A stretch of 64,000 nt of DNA from Owenia fusiformis (Eukaryota > Annelida > Polychaeta > Sabellida > Oweniidae). Position numbers and translations under genes: made by a program. The stretch is from contig CAIIXF020000005.1 of NCBI GenBank assembly GCA_903813345.2, positions 22,881,375 to 22,945,374 of the forward strand, in the 5' to 3' direction. Numbering within the stretch: the first letter of the stretch is position 1; every line of letters begins with the position of its first letter. Below are positions 59,648-64,000 of this stretch, one piece after another. The notes under the pieces were generated by a model. The model had not been told where the DNA came from, did no database searches, and saw only the letters and a program-made list of their open reading frames with translations.

Positions 59648-60146
59648 TTAACACCCCAGTCACATTTCACACGGCCGCCGTGCGGTCTATCATTTCTGCG
59701 GCCAGTAGCTTTTCTACTCCCGCCGTAGAATTTCTGCGCTCTCATACTTTTGCAGTCACATTTCACACGGCAGCCGCATGGTGAATTTTAAATTTCTGTT
59801 GATAAATAATACTTTTTTTCATTTTATTTACACCAGGACAATTTATAAATGTTATTCATAGTGCTAGGATGTAATATCAAATGAAAAGTGATCGTGAAAC
59901 ATTGACAAATAATGATTCAATCTTGTTGAGCCAGTTGATTTCTACGGGGACCTCAGAAATGAACAAATATTATAACTCCGAGTTATAGTTTCTACGGCGA
60001 CCCTGCGGCCTGTAAAAAACTGGATACGCCACACGGAGGCCGCAAGGCTAGCATAGTTTTTCTACGCTCGCCGCAGAAATTCACTGATTTAATTGATCTG
60101 CGGTCGACGCACAGCCTCCGTACGACAAATGTGACTGGGGTGTTAA
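59648..60146. mobile_element. TTAA-flanked 0.5-kb MITE
   Basis: Perfect 20-bp ends TTAACACCCCAGTCACATTT and the inverse, TTAA at both extremities. The subterminal parts are CpG-rich (acggccgccgtgcgg, ctgcggtcgacgcac), against an AT-rich background. An internal copy of cagtcacatttcacacggc occurs at about 59753. Superfamily piggyBac or Kolobok by target; no transposase. Confidence 0.88.
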
Positions 60147-61918
60147 TTGTGATTAATTCTATTTTACAAATTTGATGTGTTGATACTTGGTTGATAGGTG
60201 GAAAATGGAAGTTATTTTTTCAAGTATAATCAATTGTTTCTTTATCTTGCATGAGCCCCTCGCCCTACATACAGGGAGTTCCTCTTAATCTAAATAACTG
60301 CCTTCTTCCATTGACAGTAGGGGGCTTTTAAACCACAGTGCTACCTTATAATAACTCAAAGGATTTTTAACATATGTTGTTTTGTAAACACCACCCTGTT
60401 CTGGCTAGCATGGATGATAGTACACATATCATTGTTTATCTCATCAATTAGTGGTCAGAGTTAGTTTCCATGTAAATGTTCCAGCTATCTCAGACAGTAT
60501 GATATGCAGAGAAGAAATTAGCCTTAACGAGTATTTAATTAGTTTTGAAGCTTGTATTGAGATAAATTTTGAGTAGAATTTCATGATGGTCATATTATAA
60601 TCTTCAAAATGGAGTGCAATAGAGAGATATTTGAAAAAATAAAATGAACAGGCATGGTATCTAAACTATGAGGTGCATACAAATCTAAGAAATTAAGATA
60701 CTTCATTCAAATTTAAAAGAGAAATTATGATAAATAGCATGAGAAGATGGACATTTAATGCTATGGTAAAGAAGGATTCTTGTGCTGTATGAGATGAAAC
60801 ATGGCAGCAATCCCACCTGTTATACTCAAATGCCTCATTTCAATGAGTTTTATATATTTTGGAGTTTTATACATTTCGGAATGTCCTTTTCATTTTTCAT
60901 ACGCCAATCCTTTCATATTAAAAAATCTATTTTCACTATATTTTGTACTTCAATTAAGAAGCTTGAGAAACAATCTGATTTAAGCCAACTCTACCAAATA
61001 TGCCATAGTACTATTACATGTACTTCATTAAGAGTTACTCAAAGTGAGGATTTTAATAAAATACCTTTACAGCTGAACTTTGGCAAATGATTATATTCTA
61101 TCATTTCGTCTGATTTTTTCTATTTCAAATGATCTATATCAATTACATGTACATGTATTAACATTATTATATTTATTTAAGGAAGTTGAGCTGTTAAGAA
61201 ATAACACAAGTTCCTGAAATTCTATTCATAACTCATTGCATATTTTGGCACTGGTTTCTGATAATAACAATAAGATCAAAGGACCTTGTAGAATGGTCAA
61301 ATCTAAAATGACAATCTGGATGGAATTTACTGGCAGTATCTGGGGAGTTTTATTTCAATAGAATTCATAATTGAAGTCCTTTCGTGAAGATCTGGGAAGA
61401 AATTCAATAAAAACAGAACTTATGCCCCTCAAAACATATTCCCTGTAGTTTCAGATTTTATCCGGTAAAAACAATTCAATATTTTCTTTGACATCATAAT
61501 TATATACTCATAACATGTGATCACATATCATGTTTGTCAATTTTTTGAATTTCTTTATTTTTCACATTATTTCTCGGAACACATAATTCAGATTAGAAAA
61601 TTGTTTGGGGTCCACTTCAAGGAGTACTTCTAGAAACACTTGGCATAGTCTGGATTTGTGTTTGATGTTGGTTTATTAAGTAGATCTTCTCCATATATTA
61701 TGTGATCAGATGTCTGTGAGGTCAAGTACATGGATTTAAATTCTTGTTTCCCACCCAGTAAATTCAGCATTCAATACCAATGCCAAAGTTTTCAAGATTC
61801 ATCATCTTTGTTTCTGGTGACTAGTTCATGGGATTAACCAGGAGCTAAAGTGTACATGATTTCATAGATGTATTGCGCACCATGCCATTCATAAATGCAT
61901 TGCCACTCTACAAGTTAT
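60147..61918. other. no gene seen
   Basis: AT-rich, no LRR exon or repeat array. A 102-codon frame at 60782-61090 shows no recognisable domain or splice signals. Confidence 0.45.
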
Positions 61919-62153
61919 TGAATGATTTGAAGTGCAATACAGGATATATTCTGTTCGAGAAATTCTGCTCGACTTTGTCTCGTTCCAATACAGAATATCG
62001 AGAGCAAAATATATCCTGTATTGCACTTCAAATCATTCTTTAACGTTTTTATTGTGTGATCCTCTGTATTGCTACTGAGATTGTCCCCTCCGTACCAATA
62101 TTTTCTGTATTGCGACGGAGATGATCAACGGGGACAACCTCAGTAGCAATATA
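61919..62153. repeat. two adjacent hairpins (GTGCAATACAGGATATAT family)
   Basis: First pair: about 61919-61950 and 62009-62040 (gaagtgcaatacaggatata and inverse). Second pair: about 62064-62087 and 62130-62153 (tattgctactgagattgtcc and inverse). Both stems contain ctgtattg words. Probably two MITEs or one compound inverted element. Confidence 0.75.
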
Positions 62154-62181
62154 GATTGGTACAGCACAAGAACTGACCAAT

Positions 62182-62483
62182 CACTATGGCGGATCCGGGG
62201 GGGGGCCATGGGGCCAGGGCCCCCCCCCCTAAGGTTGGCCCGGAAAAAAAGTTGGGCCCAAAAACATTTTAGGCCAAAAAAGGCCTTAAGGCCCCAAAAA
62301 GTGGGCCTTTTGGTCATTATTGGGCCTTCTAAGACCTTATTTTTTTAATTTTAGGCCAAATTTTCAAAATTTGGGCCCACTTTTCGGTTTTAGGGGCCCA
62401 AAATTTTTTACGCGCAAGAGTGGCGGTTTTTTCTCTGACCTCCAATTTAGGCCCCCCCCTGTTGGTTCCTGGATCCGCCACTG
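62182..62483. mobile_element. hAT-like MITE with G/C tracts
   Basis: Right end GGATCCGCCACTG, left end its inverse with two changes (cactatggcggatcc). Poly-G and poly-C runs lie just inside. The interior is a chain of ggccc/gggcc palindromic words shared with 16599-16793. The CAGTGGCGGATCC end type is common in invertebrate non-autonomous hAT elements. No clear target duplication. Confidence 0.75.
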
Positions 62484-64000
62484 AATCAGAGGGCTTCATT
62501 TTACAGATCATACAAAAAATACAGTTATTGCCACTTAAAGAGGTATTGTTACTCATAGTTATGTCACTTAGAAATGTATTCTTTAAAGAGACTGCCTTCT
62601 TGATGTGGAATCAGGAATTTTCTTGTTGAAGTCATTAAATAATTTTTATCTATAAAAGTGAATAAATGCAGTTTTGGTTAGTTACATGGATAACCTTAAG
62701 ATGGCAGTAAGCAAAGTTGAATGAGTCTAGAAATGATTTGATAAAATTGTCAATTTGCATGTGATTAATTTGTTTGCGAATGCAGGGCCACATCAAGCTA
62801 TTATGGTACTTAATAGAAAACTTAAAAAGATGAGATAGAAATAAATTTTAAATGAACGTTATAAAGAGGTATATCTATTATAGTTATCCTTCCCTGCTTG
62901 CTATAAAATACAGTACAATACAGCTCAATATGAGGTCGCAATTTTACAGCGAAAACTATCAATTCCCGCTGCTTCTTTATGAGCTGTGTTTGTATTTGCA
63001 TTACAAGTAACATACATTAATTCAACCAAATTGGACAGGTGTAAAAAATGATTCATTTGACTACTTCTGTATGTAAGCCTGTGGACATCTTCTTTCTTCT
63101 TTGAAATATCACTCAGTGAGGCTTATTCTGCATCATTTCTCACTGAAAACGAGTTTTAGAATAACAGTATAATTTGGAATAATATCTATGCAGGTATATC
63201 ATCTATGTTTGTTGGGAAAAAAAATTATACTAAATTTTGTTTTTTAAAACATGACTGTCGTGGTATTTGCTTTCTTTCTTTATTGATCACCCCTCGTATG
63301 TTTAAATATGATATCTCTGTAATTCAAAGTTTTTTGTCCACTCAGATCAGTTCATCAAAGGTATATAAATTCATCAAAAAAGTGGATTGTAACTTAAAAC
63401 TATCAAAACATAATTTAAGGATGTAGCACATAATACACCTGATTTAATCTTCCCTGCAGCTACATTGAATCCCATTGATGAAGAGTGTCAAAATATGTAT
63501 TTTTTAAATCTTAATGCATCATGTAAGACATGCTCAAATTTTGTCATTTTAGATTCATGGTAATTTCTAGTTTTATTCATGGTAGACATTCTAAACTCAA
63601 TTTTAAAGATTCACTACTAAGGTGCATACTAATCTCCAAAAGTGAATTTTATTGATATAAAATGGTTTACATTGTGAAATAGGTCGTCAGTTAGAAATTC
63701 TTAATACTTGTCTAGCCTGAAAGCACATGGTATTCATCCAAAAACTTAAATACATACATATAAGCCTTACAAAAACGCACTATCAAAGAATCAAAGCTAA
63801 TGAAGATGGGGAGATGAGACATTTAGCACAAGGCCTTTTATATACTATATTATACCATATACTCAGTAATTTATAAAATGTTTTGTGCACATATAAAAAC
63901 ATGTTCAATTTATATCTATGTATTGTGAAGATGCTGCTAAATTAAAGGGAAACATGCAAGGTTAAGGTGGACTGTTTGTGACAAATATGATTAAATGAAA
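62484..64000. other. no gene seen
   Basis: AT-rich sequence with stops in all frames. No LRR or signal-peptide exon on the minus strand, so the slit N-terminus should lie further on. Confidence 0.45.

Noticed and set aside
59482-59766. 94-codon minus-strand frame with RKATGRRNDRPHGGRV
   Set aside because: Most of it lies in the TTAA MITE at 59648-60146.
62072-62556. Proline/glycine-rich frames near 62.2 kb
   Set aside because: Generated by poly-G and poly-C tracts in the hAT-like MITE.
55267-64000. Missing first LRR and LRRNT exons of slit
   Set aside because: Candidate donors (for example near 57615) lack an LRR frame and acceptor at the expected distance.

Overview
The window is AT-rich, intron-rich and full of transposons. 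It is animal nuclear DNA, most likely from a marine invertebrate. The one gene I recognise with confidence is a slit orthologue (axon-guidance ligand of Robo receptors) on the minus strand. Thirty exons can be placed between 55266 and 32898, and their splice phases join without a break into about 1,323 residues plus a stop codon. Seven EGF repeats (six before and one after the laminin-G domain) is the invertebrate arrangement; vertebrate Slits have nine. Several repeats carry internal tandem cores of about 160 bp followed by (ACGG/ACAG)n tracts. This is the layout described for bivalve 'pearl' elements, so a mollusc is my best guess, but the species is not fixed by what I can see.

Layout. 1-1777: foldback-like inverted repeat built from a 21-bp minisatellite. 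1.8-13.5 kb: a graveyard of short repeat elements with internal satellite arrays, one Helitron-like end, a mariner-derived element and one isolated exon-like segment at 7254-7378. 13.5-21.1 kb: nested DNA transposons (a hAT-type MITE with an exact 8-bp target duplication, a 4-kb element with terminal inverted repeats of about 460 bp, a TTAA-flanked MITE) and two truncated LINE reverse-transcriptase relics. 22.4-27.6 kb: a minisatellite, a 131-bp duplication and a tandem array of a 1,328-bp unit (3.35 copies that appear identical). 28.4-29.3 kb: a decayed Penelope-like element with GIY-YIG remains, a G/C-rich inverted repeat and a hammerhead-like motif.

32.9-55.3 kb: slit. From the N-terminal side the exons encode the end of LRR domain 1, all of LRR domains 2, 3 and 4, EGF 1-6, laminin G, EGF 7 and the C-terminal cystine knot. 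Signal peptide, first LRRNT and first LRRs are absent; I found no exon for them between 55.3 and 64 kb, so the next intron is probably longer than 8.7 kb. The slit introns carry several MITEs, minisatellites and satellite-bearing elements. 55.3-64 kb: probably intron or upstream sequence with a TTAA-flanked 0.5-kb MITE, two adjacent hairpins and a G/C-tract MITE.

Most other short open frames lie in repeats or have no splice or homology support and are not called as genes. All calls are from reading the sequence; no database search was possible.
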